NCBI RefSeq assembly: GCF_042100115.1
Contig: NC_091273.1
Span: 1,612,001-1,676,000 of the forward strand
Source: Alternaria dauci
Lineage: Eukaryota; Ascomycota; Dothideomycetes; Pleosporales; Pleosporaceae
Direction: 5' to 3'
DNA length: 64,000 nt
Each line of letters starts with the position of its first letter. Positions within the stretch are counted from its first letter, which is position 1. Of the stretch, positions 1 to 10,848 are shown piece after piece. The notes under the pieces were generated by a model. The model did no database searches. It was not told the origin of the DNA and was given only the letters and a program-made list of their open reading frames with translations. The translations under genes and the position numbers were made by a program.

Positions 1-695
1 ACGCTATCGGCGACTGCGCGACCGTCCAAAACAACGTTTCTGACCACATCGTAAACTTCCTCCGTACCACCGCCTGGGAGAAGGGCAAGGACCCCGAGAA
101 GCTGCAGATTTCGTACTCGGACTGGCGCGGCATCGCCAAGCGCGTCAAGCAGCGCTTCCCACAAGCAGCAAACCACCTTCGTCGCCTTGACAAGCTATTC
201 GAGCAGTACGACAAGGACAAGTCTGGTACCCTGGACTTTGGCGAGCTTAGAGAGCTCCTCTTCCAGATTGACTCGAAGCTCACATCCCTACCCGCCACCG
301 CTCAACGCGCCAACCAGCAGGGTGAATACCTTGGCCGCAAGTTCAACAAGATCGCTCAGGCAGCTCCTGGCCTGACACTCAATAACGTTGACTATGGCGA
401 CCTGGACGATGCAGTATACAAGGCGTTCGAGTACAAGCATCTTGGTAGCTTGGCCTACATTGGCAATGCGGCTATTTTTGACTACAACGGCTATGGCCTG
501 AGCGGTGGTCTGCTGGCTGTCTACCTGTGGAGAGGCGTATATTTCGCACAGAGTGTGAGCTTCAGGACGAGGTGTTTGCTTGCCATGGACTGGACCAAGA
601 GAGCACTTTTTGGACGAGGTATGTCGCCCTATCTATTGTTCACTTTTGAGGAATGCGAATCAGCTAACGTCAAAATAGATTTGATGAACTTCTAA
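1..695 (+). CDS. NDE1: External alternative NADH dehydrogenase, C-terminal part
   Basis: This is the 3' end of a gene that starts left of the window; the reading frame opens at base 3. The product is a type II NADH:ubiquinone oxidoreductase, a single-subunit flavoprotein on the outer face of the inner mitochondrial membrane that oxidises cytosolic NADH without pumping protons. Visible are the AIGDCA motif of the second nucleotide-binding region, an EF-hand loop (DKDKSGTLDFGE, about bases 213-248) as found in calcium-responsive fungal NDE1, and the hydrophobic tail ending in WTKRALFGRDLMNF. A last intron is placed at 619-678 (GTATGT..TAG). It is 60 nt long and free of in-frame stops, so retention would only insert 20 residues. 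The N-terminal FAD domain is not in view. The family call is firm; the internal versus external choice rests on the EF-hand. Confidence 0.88.
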   Translation, partial: AIGDCATVQNNVSDHIVNFLRTTAWEKGKDPEKLQISYSDWRGIAKRVKQRFPQAANHLRRLDKLFEQYDKDKSGTLDFGELRELLFQIDSKLTSLPATAQRANQQGEYLGRKFNKIAQAAPGLTLNNVDYGDLDDAVYKAFEYKHLGSLAYIGNAAIFDYNGYGLSGGLLAVYLWRGVYFAQSVSFRTRCLLAMDWTKRALFGRGMSPYLLFTFEECESANVKIDLMNF

Positions 696-1524
696 TAGAT
701 ACATGGCTCGTTGTTGCGACGTTTAGAGCGTATAGACCGACATCTGTTTTCGGTACCTATTTGTCTTCTCTTGTGTAAACTATTACTATTATTATTTTTG
801 TTCGAAAGGGTGGCCTAATGCTGCTCTCAATTCCATCTTTAAACATTCTGATCATATATGCAAAGTTCTGGTGATCTTTACTCCACTTTGATTCTTTCTA
901 TGTTGTTCTGACGCCACGACCAACTAAGGTGTCTCGAGGCGCCAGCAGCCACAGCGACGGCCGATACTGCAACCGAAAATTTCACCGTTGTGTTCCTAGT
1001 ATTCCCGTTCACCAGTGACTGATGAGCTACAACATGACGACAATAGATACATGAACACTGACTGTCACGTCCTGTCTTTTTTTCTTCCGTACACGTCAAT
1101 TCAGTGACTGACGTGTACCGAAATAAGTACCCAGATCTCTCTTCAGTGCAGCAAAAATGGGCAGGGGATTGATACGGGCTGACTCCTTGTGCTTCCGGTA
1201 ATATAGCCTTCGTCTATGCCTTTGGGTGTTGTGCGGCTGAGCTAGGAAATTCTTGGGTAAGAGTATCGATAGCCATGTTCCGTGGAGTAGCCAGATGGAT
1301 CCGGGAAGTGAACATAATGAAGCAGAGTGTTGAAGTGAAAACCCAGATCGTTTCCATTGGATTTTGTCCTTGCAATCACGCCTAACATGTGCTCATTGCT
1401 TTTGCCTTCAGATGAGGCCAGCTTGTGCAGCACTACCTGAGGCTAACCTGTGCTCATGCACACGTCCACGGGATCTTGTGATGGTATGAAACTTGAGACC
1501 TCAAGAGTATCTAAAACCATACAT
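696..1524. other. Convergent intergenic region, no gene seen
   Basis: These 829 bases lie between the stops of the NADH dehydrogenase (+) and qutR (-), so they carry two 3' untranslated regions. A T-rich stretch around 780-800 may belong to the 3' UTR of the first gene. Open frames here are short and show no recognisable protein. Confidence 0.6.
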
Positions 1525-4146
1525 TCAAGGTTCTTGTTCGTCTGCCATGGCTTCGAGTCTTGTCCGGACCATATTAGGATTCGATCGGCCTTGCTCGTCG
1601 GTCCAGCACTTCAACACCTCTTCCCGCATGATTCTGCGCGGAGCCCTCTTTCCCGTAAACAGTTCAAATTGCGCGAATCCTTGCTCGGGTAATAGATCAA
1701 GGCCATCCAAACAGATCCAAGAGGCTGATGCTTCTTCACGAACTTGTTTCGTCAAAGGCGTATTGAGGGTATGATAAGCAAGCTCAATGACTACACCCCC
1801 TGATGGTGACTGCATCCAGTGAAGGGGAAGCGTGAAATTGGGTGATGGTTCTTCGCCAACGGCGTGCGTGGGTATGCAGGATACGATGACAGTCGGTGCG
1901 CGAAGATCGCTTGGCCAGGCTTCGGCCCTGGATTCGAGTATGCGAAACGTGGGCTGTGATCCTTGGACGAACGATGGGAAGAGCTTGGCAGCCGAAGGGC
2001 TCGCAGCTAGTTGGGAGAAGTAGCTGACTAGTTTCCGTGCATTCTGGACTGTTCGGTTGAAGATGACAATGTTCTTGATACCAAGCTGTAGCATGGCATA
2101 TATTGCTGCCCTGGCCATGCCCCCTGACCCAATAACGAGGCTTGATGTGGTCGTGGGCCGAACAGCGTTAGCCGGAGAGAGTCCCCTTCGTATGCAGGAT
2201 CTTATGCCTATCCAGTCAGTGTTATCGCCGAACAGTGCTTTGACAGGCCCAGATTGGTTACGTTCTTGGAAGAGCTCAACACCATCCGCATCGGGTATGC
2301 TGCCATCGCTGTTAAGATGGCGGATTGGAAGCAGCGTATTGATAGCTCCAATTGCTCGAGCATGGCGACTCAGGGAGTGAGTAAGTGCAATAGCATCCAC
2401 CTTGAAAGGCTGACTGACTGCACTACCACCGAAATTTGGTTTCCGCAACAGCTCTCTTATGGTTTCGTCCAGCGTCGCAGTTTGAAGGCGATTGAAATGA
2501 TGAGGCATACCGCACGCTCGATATGCCGCGTTGTGCATGGCTGGACTCAAGCTGTACCCTGCTGCCGCGCCGATGATGTAAAACTCCATGGGATCATACG
2601 TGAAAGAAGCGTAGAGAATATGTGTTGCCTCTGTGACAGTGAGCCATGAAGTCTCCGGGTTCTTTTGTGCTCTGGTTTCGAAGTTTGCACTTTTTCGTAG
2701 CTTTTCTGGTATTACCGGAGTAAGAACCTGGTTGAAGCAGGCGGAACGACGACCTGCGCGTCCGGTATTGTAGCATATCATGGGTATCCTCTGTGATTTG
2801 GCGTATATAGTGTTGCGGAATGATTGAATGGCGGCATTGTCATCCATGAAGTTTGCCGGCCGGGTAAAGCGTACAAGGCTACAGCCCAGGCGCATTGCGG
2901 TGTCATACTTCTCGAGCCAGAAAACATCGTACCAATCCATGGCTGCGTGAAGATGGCCAATTATCTTCGTTGACCCTCTCGACGCAACGATTGCTCGAAT
3001 GAGTTCCTCATCCATTGTAAGGTCGACAGTGGCGAACTCGGGCGCCATCCGTAGGCCATACCACAAGTTCGCCAAATAAGAGGATGTGGAATGGCTGGCG
3101 CGTGTGGAAGGCGGCATGACATGAAAGATGATAGGAGTCACCGTACTTCTCCTGACTCTGAATATGCTCTTGCTAATGTCTTCAGCGTGATCGTGCGTAA
3201 GCTGCGTTGGTTCTGTGACGATCTCAAATGCATCGCAACCAAATTCCAACTCTTCAATATCGACTTCCTCGGGCGTGAGATCTGATAGCTGTACTTGCAC
3301 AGCACAGGTGTAGTTTCTCAGTTCCAAATCGATGTAGGACAACGGAAAGTGACCGGGGTCTAGCGTGGGCGCATCGCTTTTGATCTTCCGGTGTGTATTT
3401 TGGGGGGACAGTATCAAAGCCAGGAATTTAAAAAACGTTCTCTCTGCTCGTTTCAGAGTCAAAAACGCGGGAACAGAGGGCTGGTGTGCAGGTGCAACTG
3501 AAAGGTGGGCTGCATTCGTTTCGGAGATGTTGTAGAACTCATAATTTGAGCATCGTCGGAAAACCGGGGTGCTAAGAGCAAGCAACTCTCGAACTTTCGA
3601 TTCGTCCGTATCAAGATAGTCTCGTACACTGCGCACGTCGCGCGTAATGTGAATGACCGGGTGTGATGCCGAGAATTCGTGTAGCAGAGCTTGGCTGCTG
3701 CTGTCTAACGGAAAACCTCCGTTGCATACGATGATGGCGCCTTTGCTATGGGTTTTCAATGTTTCGCGTAGGATCTCTTCTTGTCTGAGACTACGGTTTG
3801 AAGATCCAAACTGTTTGCGATACGCAGTAGTTGAAAAGCCTGTTGCAGAGTGGAAGACACTCTCCATGTCGACAACCCTTCGCTGACAGGCTACCGAAGC
3901 CATCATGGCCAACGTTGCCTTGCCTGTTCCATGCGTTCCGATGAGCACGATCGACGCTCTAGAGTCAAACACCCGCCGGCATTCATACTGTGAGGGCGCT
4001 GGTGTTGACCTTGCCGAATTTGGTAAACTTCGCTGTTTGGACGCAGGCGGAGATGGTGTTGGCAATGAAGAGCGTCCATCCTTCGCTCCAGTCTCAGCAT
4101 TCATCGCGGCAAAAGAACGCTTGCTACCAACCGTCGCGGAAGCCAT
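1525..4146 (-). CDS. qutR: Quinate pathway repressor (QutR / QA-1S type)
   Basis: An intronless 873-residue protein related to the last three domains of the pentafunctional AROM protein. In order it has a basic, Pro/Ser-rich N-terminus, a shikimate-kinase-like P-loop domain (GTHGTGK at residues 70-76), a type I dehydroquinase-like domain (about 290-510) and a shikimate-dehydrogenase-like domain (about 520-865) with SYSLSPAMHN-like and GDNTDW motifs. In Aspergillus and Neurospora this protein is not an enzyme but holds the activator QutA/QA-1F inactive when quinate is absent. Consistent with that, the Schiff-base lysine expected in the dehydroquinase strand is Arg426 (SLVRFTR). The gene is divergent from qutA across 339 bp, which suits a regulator pair. 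The start is the first ATG of the open frame and the length fits the family. Confidence 0.92.
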   Translation of the reverse strand: MASATVGSKRSFAAMNAETGAKDGRSSLPTPSPPASKQRSLPNSARSTPAPSQYECRRVFDSRASIVLIGTHGTGKATLAMMASVACQRRVVDMESVFHSATGFSTTAYRKQFGSSNRSLRQEEILRETLKTHSKGAIIVCNGGFPLDSSSQALLHEFSASHPVIHITRDVRSVRDYLDTDESKVRELLALSTPVFRRCSNYEFYNISETNAAHLSVAPAHQPSVPAFLTLKRAERTFFKFLALILSPQNTHRKIKSDAPTLDPGHFPLSYIDLELRNYTCAVQVQLSDLTPEEVDIEELEFGCDAFEIVTEPTQLTHDHAEDISKSIFRVRRSTVTPIIFHVMPPSTRASHSTSSYLANLWYGLRMAPEFATVDLTMDEELIRAIVASRGSTKIIGHLHAAMDWYDVFWLEKYDTAMRLGCSLVRFTRPANFMDDNAAIQSFRNTIYAKSQRIPMICYNTGRAGRRSACFNQVLTPVIPEKLRKSANFETRAQKNPETSWLTVTEATHILYASFTYDPMEFYIIGAAAGYSLSPAMHNAAYRACGMPHHFNRLQTATLDETIRELLRKPNFGGSAVSQPFKVDAIALTHSLSRHARAIGAINTLLPIRHLNSDGSIPDADGVELFQERNQSGPVKALFGDNTDWIGIRSCIRRGLSPANAVRPTTTSSLVIGSGGMARAAIYAMLQLGIKNIVIFNRTVQNARKLVSYFSQLAASPSAAKLFPSFVQGSQPTFRILESRAEAWPSDLRAPTVIVSCIPTHAVGEEPSPNFTLPLHWMQSPSGGVVIELAYHTLNTPLTKQVREEASASWICLDGLDLLPEQGFAQFELFTGKRAPRRIMREEVLKCWTDEQGRSNPNMVRTRLEAMADEQEP

Positions 4147-4485
4147 TGTTTACAAAATTTGCGATCCGAAAATGTCTCGAGGTGTCAATAGCATAGGGTA
4201 CAGCATGGCGTTGCAATTGGTAGCTACGACGGGTGTCTTAGCGAAACACGTGATGTCGGGCAGCCCCGCTTTTCCTCGGGGGTAAAACTTTATCCTTATG
4301 CACAGACGCCTCCCCAGCTTCTCCGCTACCTTACTCGGCAAGCTCGATGGCTTCTTTCGTAAGCTACACGGATGAAAGATGTCTGGACATCCAGTGTCCA
4401 GGCGACCTCCAATCCATTCCTTTGGTAAGGCTCCATGAGGCACTTCTTCGCTCTTTTTGCGACGTGAGAGGAGAGCTGTCGACCT
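4147..4485. promoter_or_regulatory. Divergent qutR-qutA promoter
   Basis: A 339-bp region between the two divergent regulatory genes. It holds one candidate activator site (4280-4295) and a CACGTG hexamer near 4245-4250. In the known systems both regulators are themselves controlled by the activator, so a shared site here makes sense. Confidence 0.65.
4280..4295. promoter_or_regulatory. Candidate QutA/QA-1F binding site 1
   Basis: GGGTAAAACTTTATCC matches the published Neurospora consensus GGRTAARYRYTTATCC at 14 of 16 positions, with both outer half-sites intact and the two mismatches in the centre. It sits in the shared qutR-qutA promoter. Function is inferred from the match and position. 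Confidence 0.6.
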
Positions 4486-6741
4486 ATGTCTTTGCAACCC
4501 CAGGAAAAACGCCGCCAGGCCACACAAGATGTACCGGTAAAACGATTTCGGGTATCAAGGGCATGCGATCAATGTCGCAACGCTCGCGAGAAGTGTGATG
4601 CGAATCAGCCCAGCTGCTCTCCCTGCCTGGAAGCGAGGCGCATTTGTACCTATACATCAAACCCTAAGAAGCGAGGACTACAACCTGGGTATATACGCAC
4701 CCTTGAAATGACACTGGCCTTCATATTCCAACAAAACACTGAAATCGAATCCTTGGTACACGACCAATTAGCTCAAAGACATACGGTCTTGCTAGCAAGG
4801 GGTACTAAAGAATCAAACCGTTTACACAAGAGCTGGACCAAGAGCAGATTTTGCCGGGATGTCACCAGAGCGTTGTCTGGAGAGCAGATAGGGACAAGTG
4901 AAGACAGGCTGCCAAGCTCAGATGATGACAGTGAGGTCGACACCGAGGATGCAACACTTCTTCAGATGACACCAAAACCTCAGCCTCAACATTCGGTATT
5001 AGCTCCAGATTGGGATATTGATAAGCGCTGACATTAGCAGGCTTCGCGACAAAGCGGTACAAGCTACATATCCCAAGAGATGGCCCCATCCTCGTTACCG
5101 GATCTCCATTCTCCTAGTCTGCAACAGTCCACAGGCTCTTCGTGTCTTACACCACTACCTGGCGACTGCTGGAGGCTGATCGAGCTATACTGTACCTATA
5201 CGCAATGCTGGCTACCTATCTCAGACAAACTGGAGATTCTGAAGTTATCATATTCCTATCCGGAACAAGGACTGGCTCTCTCCTGCGATATGTCCAGCTC
5301 GGGAAGTCATGCCGAGATGTGGAGTATGTTCGCGGTTGGTTCTTCGCAGGATGACAACAACGTCTCTGGAGAAAGCTACCGCTCGTGGTCGCCTATTAAA
5401 CTTTACAACATTGCGAGACAGCTCATCCCTGATGAGCTAGGAAACTTCGAGCTGGATCATGTAAAGGCTCTCCTCAATCTGGCCTTATTCAACATCAACA
5501 GAAGGCTGTTTGATGCTTCTTGGCATCTAGTTGGTGCTGCTTTGCGAATATCACTCATGCTTGCTGAAACATCTGATGTAGTTGCCTCTCGACGAAAGCA
5601 TGTCATGTCTGGCTGCTTCGTACTTGACAGTCTTCTTTCCCTGCACTTAAAACGACGTCCTTATCTTGACAGGACTGATCTGTCATGGATGGGCAAAATA
5701 GAAGAGGATGGAATGGAAGAATGGCAGCCGTGGAGTGGGCATCTTAATCTTGGTCCAACACGTCAGTCGAACTCTCCGACACTTGCCCTGAGTACTTTCA
5801 ACGCTCTCCTGGAGTTGGTTGATATTCTCGGGAGTACTTCTAGAGGACAAACAGCGCCAAATTTCTTACATGAAATGATCGGTCGGCTTGAGATGTGGAA
5901 ATCGGCACTACCGCAGAAGCTTGAATACATCCGGAAAGACTCCGCCTTTACTCCAGCAACGCCGCCCGCGCTACTGCTGCGATTCACGTATCTTGTCACT
6001 GCATTCACGCTTGTCCCCTCACAGGCATGGCTTCAGCAGATCTTAGACATGTTGAGTGTACTACAACGGCAACTGGGAGCCACGAGGATGCCGTCCATCA
6101 TTGCCTGTCTATTACAAAGTATTAGGAGAAGTGCCCATAGCTTGGCCCTGGACCAACCGACCCATACCCGAATCCGAGAGTTGTTTGCTGCACTCGGCCA
6201 ATCATCCTATGAGTCTTCAGAAGAAGCATCAGCAGGTTTACGATCGGAATCTGCGACCCGAAGAGATACAGCTTCACAAAAACCTGAGAATATGCAGACC
6301 TCTCCTCAAGCTCTTGTGCCACAGCTTCGTGGCCCGTTCGTCGAGCGATATCACCAACTACCTGATCCTCCCAGTATGGCTCACGGCACAGTACCAGACA
6401 TGGAAAACAATCACCAGGGACATGGTGTGCAGCCATTTGAACCGAACTTGTTCGACTTTGGGATGGCAGGACCAATCTTCGATCCCCACGACCCCTATAA
6501 TGCTTTGGTATCCGGTGATCTGGGAAGCTTCCTCGATGACTTCGCTTCGAAGCACGGTGCCAAAAAACTGCAGAATCAACCACAGTTCATGGAGAACCTA
6601 GGATTCTCATCAGAAGTCAGCATGGCCGACCTTTTAGCAGCGGACCCTGGGCGGTTCATGCCTACCGCGTCGAACATAGGCCCAGATAATAGCGAGGGAT
6701 CCCCCCAGTTTCCACTGAACACATTCTATGACGCTGGGTGA
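4486..6741 (+). CDS. qutA: Quinate pathway activator (QutA / QA-1F), Zn2Cys6
   Basis: A binuclear zinc-cluster transcription factor of 736 residues that switches on the quinate genes. The six cysteines are C27, C30, C37, C44, C47 and C54, followed by the SNPKKRGLQPGYIRTLE linker characteristic of QutA. The central part resembles the fungal-specific regulatory region and the C-terminus is acidic and Asn/Gln/Pro rich. Two exons are needed: 4486-4995 and 5041-6741. The 45-nt intron (4996-5040, GTATTA..gctgac..CAG) removes an in-frame TGA at 5029-5031 and keeps the frame. The intron is short, but its signals are good. The gene shares its promoter with qutR. The protein is somewhat shorter than the Aspergillus one as I remember it, mainly in the middle and C-terminal part. 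Confidence 0.9.
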
Positions 6742-6920
6742 GCCCACAAGTAGTCCCCCGAATGAGATTCAGCCCGGGTGTAGAGCCGAGCTTCACGTGC
6801 TTCATATCATGCTCGAGACGTGTAAGAACGATGCTTGATTATTGGGTATCTCCTACATATGAACTACCAAAACGCCAAAAGATCTAGGCCGTCAAATGGA
6901 ACACAATGTCAGGTCCGACC

Positions 6921-8018
6921 TTACAACCGCGCATACTCGGCTTGTTCAGTCCTACTCACTTCATTACGCGTTTTTTCCACTGATTTCGACCCATCACATC
7001 TCACCCCTGGATCAAGGTGCAAGTCATAACACATAGACAACCACGCATTCGCAGCACGCTCCGCCAGCTCTTCGACAACTCCATGATCCTCACTGTTCAT
7101 GACTCGATTGAACAGCTCCATGCTAACCCAGCCGTCAAATCCGATGTCCTTGATGATAGCATGTGCGACATCTTTGACGGGCAAGTACGCTCCGCGGCTA
7201 CTCTCGCCATAGAACAGCCTGCAATTTCTACTCCAAGACATGCGTGCTGGTTGTTCGGCGTTGTAGAAGGGGTGACCAGGTCGTAAGGGTTGTTCAAGAC
7301 GTTCGGCATCGACGATCTGAATGAAGAAGATTTTCTCTTTGTGAGGTTTGATCTGCTCGACCAGTCGCTGAATCGACTCGCGAACTTCCTCATCGGCACC
7401 TGCGACCTTTCCAGTTTCCGAGGTGGGGTCTGCATATATCCTGCCCAAGATGTTGAAACTGTCCAAGCAGATGCCAAAATTCGGTCGGTCAACTTTCTGT
7501 ACAATGTCCCAACACATCTCCCATTTGTCAACGTGTGTTCCCCAGCTCAGGCTTTCGTATGCGAATCGGATGATTGGTGTCTGATGTAGCCCGAGATCCG
7601 CAATCTCTTGGAGGTCGCTTACGATAAGGTCGATGTCGGAAGAGCACTGGTCTCGGGAAAGGAAGGACGAGGGCACTTGAACGATGTCGGTTCGTAGGAC
7701 GTGCGCCAGTTGCATCCAAAGCTTCATCTCTTCGACCCGCTCAGCATGTCGCTTTCTATCCAAGAGACCCTCATAGTGCATGAACGGCTGGAGACATATG
7801 ATCTCAAGACCGAAGGAAGAGCATAGCTCACGGACCGAGGCAGCACCTGCCAGGAGACTAGATGGAGAATCGGACCCGGAGTGATCAACCAAGTCTTCGT
7901 AGAAGAGCTCGATGCCCTCAAGTCCATGTTTCGCAGCCATGGAGAGCTTGTATTCGAGGCTGTGGCCAGCGTAGCATCGGCCTAGAGACATGGAGGAGAT
8001 ACCCGGACGGCACGTCAT
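6921..8018 (-). CDS. qutC: 3-dehydroshikimate dehydratase (QutC / QA-4)
   Basis: A cytoplasmic enzyme that converts 3-dehydroshikimate to protocatechuate, the step that commits quinate carbon to catabolism. It is a single-exon protein of 365 residues with the sugar-isomerase-like TIM-barrel pattern of the family: an N-terminal ISSMSLGRCYAGHSLEYKL block, GLEGIELFYEDL, the CLQPFMHYEG strand and NFGICLDSFN. The open frame extends upstream to 8099, but the ATG at 8018 (MTCRPGISSMSLG) is preferred because family members begin close to this block and the extra 27 residues look like untranslated leader. It is convergent with qutA (179 bp between stops). A candidate activator site lies about 400 bp upstream. 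Confidence 0.92.
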   Translation of the reverse strand: MTCRPGISSMSLGRCYAGHSLEYKLSMAAKHGLEGIELFYEDLVDHSGSDSPSSLLAGAASVRELCSSFGLEIICLQPFMHYEGLLDRKRHAERVEEMKLWMQLAHVLRTDIVQVPSSFLSRDQCSSDIDLIVSDLQEIADLGLHQTPIIRFAYESLSWGTHVDKWEMCWDIVQKVDRPNFGICLDSFNILGRIYADPTSETGKVAGADEEVRESIQRLVEQIKPHKEKIFFIQIVDAERLEQPLRPGHPFYNAEQPARMSWSRNCRLFYGESSRGAYLPVKDVAHAIIKDIGFDGWVSMELFNRVMNSEDHGVVEELAERAANAWLSMCYDLHLDPGVRCDGSKSVEKTRNEVSRTEQAEYARL

Positions 8019-9033
8019 GATGTGATGCTGATGGAAGAAAGATGCGGAAGTTTGTGTAGTACGTAGTATGTATGTAGTATGATATTGTACAGGATACAAC
8101 TATACAATCGAAGGTTGCAAAGCTAGTAATCGTAGTTACACGACTGATAAGACGTCTACGAGGCGACTGACGTATATCTAAGACCGTTCACAACCGACCG
8201 CGATCTTGATCTACACACCCTCCATCACCGCTTCCTACCGTGTAAATACGCGGTGAATTCTACTGATACAGACAAGCTCGGCGGATATTGGATGCTGAAC
8301 GACCCGGAGTAATGCTGGAAAATGTGAGACGCTACCTTTTGCAACCGTGCTGTTCCGGTGCAAGCAGCTGAAAAGCACACCCTGGTGTCGGTGCAGATGC
8401 AGATTTGACGCTAGCCTAGCGGAAAAGCACTTATACCCCGAGCACGGCGCCACTTCGGTCACCGATGGTTGTTACCACGGTACCACTGCGGGATCGGCGC
8501 AAAAGGAGTGTGGAGATGGCGACAAAGGCACGCCCTTTGTAGAAAGAAGTGGACAAGGGGAGCTAGCCCACCTATCCAGCTCTCTGTGAAGGGTGTAAAG
8601 GCGTTGTTCCTGCTGGCAACGATTGGCGGTTCGCAACTGGCATAGCCGTGAATCCTGAAAGTGCCCATGGCCGTTCTGTGAAAGCTGGCAACGCTTTGTA
8701 CGCTGCAGGGTCCATGATGTCATTACGGTCAAATCATTGGACTCACATGTTGCGAACAAATCGTCGTTTCAGAATACACCGACACTCCTTGGGTGTTGAT
8801 TTCGGCATCTGTCGACAGATCACAGAATGAACTGTCTCTAAGCATAGCGGTGACATACAAGCTACTTGAAAGCTTTTTTTTATTGCTATCGAGCTATGGA
8901 AGCATTTGTGAATGGCACATCCCAACGAATAATATTTGCAGCTCACGTTTGCATTGATGAAAAGAGGATTTCGTTGAAGGTGATTCTTTCATTGCTGTAT
9001 ACGACATTGCGTGTGTGCAGGACAATCGAGCGC
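8019..9033. promoter_or_regulatory. qutC promoter and 3' region of qutD
   Basis: About 1 kb without a supportable gene. The left part is the upstream region of qutC (-) and contains a candidate activator site at 8421-8436. The right part is downstream of qutD (-). Open frames on both strands here are under 150 codons and show no family features. Confidence 0.55.
8421..8436. promoter_or_regulatory. Candidate QutA/QA-1F binding site 2
   Basis: GGAAAAGCACTTATAC matches GGRTAARYRYTTATCC at 14 of 16 positions, including the whole alternating purine/pyrimidine centre. It lies 403 bp upstream of the chosen qutC start. Function is inferred. Confidence 0.5.
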
Positions 9034-10848
9034 CTAAGCCATCTCGGTGTGTTCATCCGCTCTCGCCTTCTCATCCCTAATCACGAGGTTCACTTCCTCA
9101 TTCTCCTTCATCCTATCAACCATGACACCGTGTGCCTTGAATGCAGGCTTGACGGTGAAGAGCTCGTCCATACGCTCGAGTGGAATACCCTTGGTTTCAG
9201 GAATCAAGAAGAACACGAACGGTATGCTGAGCAGCATGAGACATGCGAAGAACATGTACACTCCGTAGCCCATAGTACTGAACATTTGAGGGGTGAATCT
9301 TGAGATGATGAAGTTCCAGAACCTGTAAACGTCTCAGTAAATGTCTCGTATGCGTTTCATAAAGTGAAAACTTACCAGTTGTTAGCCGCCGCGAAGGCTT
9401 GACCCAAAGAGCGGGTCTGCTGGCTGTACATCTCAGAGTTGATGACCCATGGAGTACCGTTCCATGAGGGGGTGTAAAAGGCGGTCCAGAGGTAGAAGAA
9501 GAAGACGGCACTTATGCCACCGGAGGAGAGCTCGCCTGAAGGGTTAGGGTTGTTCGCCGGATCCGCGATCTTGATGTAGGCAGCAATGTACCACATGCAG
9601 AGAGAGCCGCCTAGAGCACCGAGCATGAGGAGCTTGGTGCGACCGAGATGATCGATCAACCAGATGAGCCAGACAAAAGTCAAAACGCATTTGACGACAC
9701 CGAAGATACCGGTGGTAAGGAATCCTTCAGTAACACCGAGACTCTTGAAGACGGTTGGCGAATAGTAGTTGATCGCGTTGATTCCTGATTAAGACATACA
9801 AAGTCAGCACATGTTTCACACGCTGTTTGTGCAGAGTTGTTTGCTTACCAGATCCGTTCTGCCACAGGAACAGCATGCCGCCGAGGAAGAGGCGGTATTG
9901 TACCTTGCGCTGCTTAAGCGCGAGGAATGGCTTCCAGAAACCAGGTCCAACAGTAAGTCTGTCGTGTTCGACCTGAGCATCTATAGCCTCAAGCTCTTCA
10001 ATGATATATTGGTGGTCCTCGGGAAGGTTGCGGATCCAGCAGAGATCCTTTAGCGCTTGCTCGCGCTTTCCCTTGCTCAGACACCAGCGGGGTGATTCTC
10101 GCATCCAGAAAGCACCGAGCAACAAGCAACCAGCGGGAATGAGCTGCACTGCAAAAGGAATGATCCATTGCTTGTGCGAAGGCGCCATGGTCTCTTGGAG
10201 ACCGTAGTTGATCCAGCTATCTGTGAATTAGCATGTGCTGTTTGTGAATGGCGATTGAGCTGGACTTACAATCCAACGAGACCTCCCATCTGCCATCCGA
10301 GCTCGTAGATACCAACAAGACGTCCACGAACAGCTGGCGGCGACAATTCGGAGATGTAGATTGGAACCATGTTACTGCATCCACCTACTCCCAAGCCTGC
10401 CAGCACACGGCCACCGATGATCAAACCAAGACCTCGCTCACCATTGGCACCCAACATCATACCAGCGCCCAGGATGAACTGAATGTGTTAATCTCCGCTC
10501 TTACTACCACGAAAGCACCGTGTGACTCACTATGAGGACCCAGAGGATGAGAGACTTCTTCCTGCCGATGTAGTGACTGGATGCATATGCTCCAAAGGCA
10601 CCGAAGAAAGCACCAGCTTGATATACCGAGACAATGTTGGCCTTGGTGAGGTTTAGGGCTGCGGGGTCCATCTCTGCGAAGCGGAATTCTTCAACGAAGG
10701 ATGGCAGAGCCAATGTCGTGCCAATGAAGGCACTGTCGTAACCAATCATGCATGCTGCCCATGATGCGACACACGCTGCTGTGTAGACTCTCCAGTTGTA
10801 GACAGCCTTGGGCGTCGGTCGATCCTCGACGAGGGTAAGGAGACCCAT
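9034..10848 (-). CDS. qutD: Quinate permease (QutD / QA-Y), MFS sugar porter family
   Basis: A 530-residue, 12-helix plasma-membrane transporter that takes up quinate by proton symport. Five exons are placed at 10848-10531, 10478-10270, 10216-9849, 9784-9376 and 9322-9034, with introns of 52, 53, 64 and 53 nt that all have GT..AG ends and keep the frame. Family marks are GYDSAFIGTTLALPSF in the first helix, GRVLAGLGVGG, the RESPRW loop motif, GSGINAINYYSP, and PETKGIPLERMDELF near the C-terminus. At the second intron the TAG acceptor at 10217 is used because the nearer CAG would create a stop. The tail is cytoplasmic and charged. It is divergent from qutB across an 834-bp shared promoter. Confidence 0.92.

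Noticed and set aside
4996..5040. Possibility that qutA is a pseudogene because of the TGA at 5029
   Set aside because: The stop lies inside a 45-nt region with donor, branch site and acceptor, and removal restores one continuous QutA-like frame.
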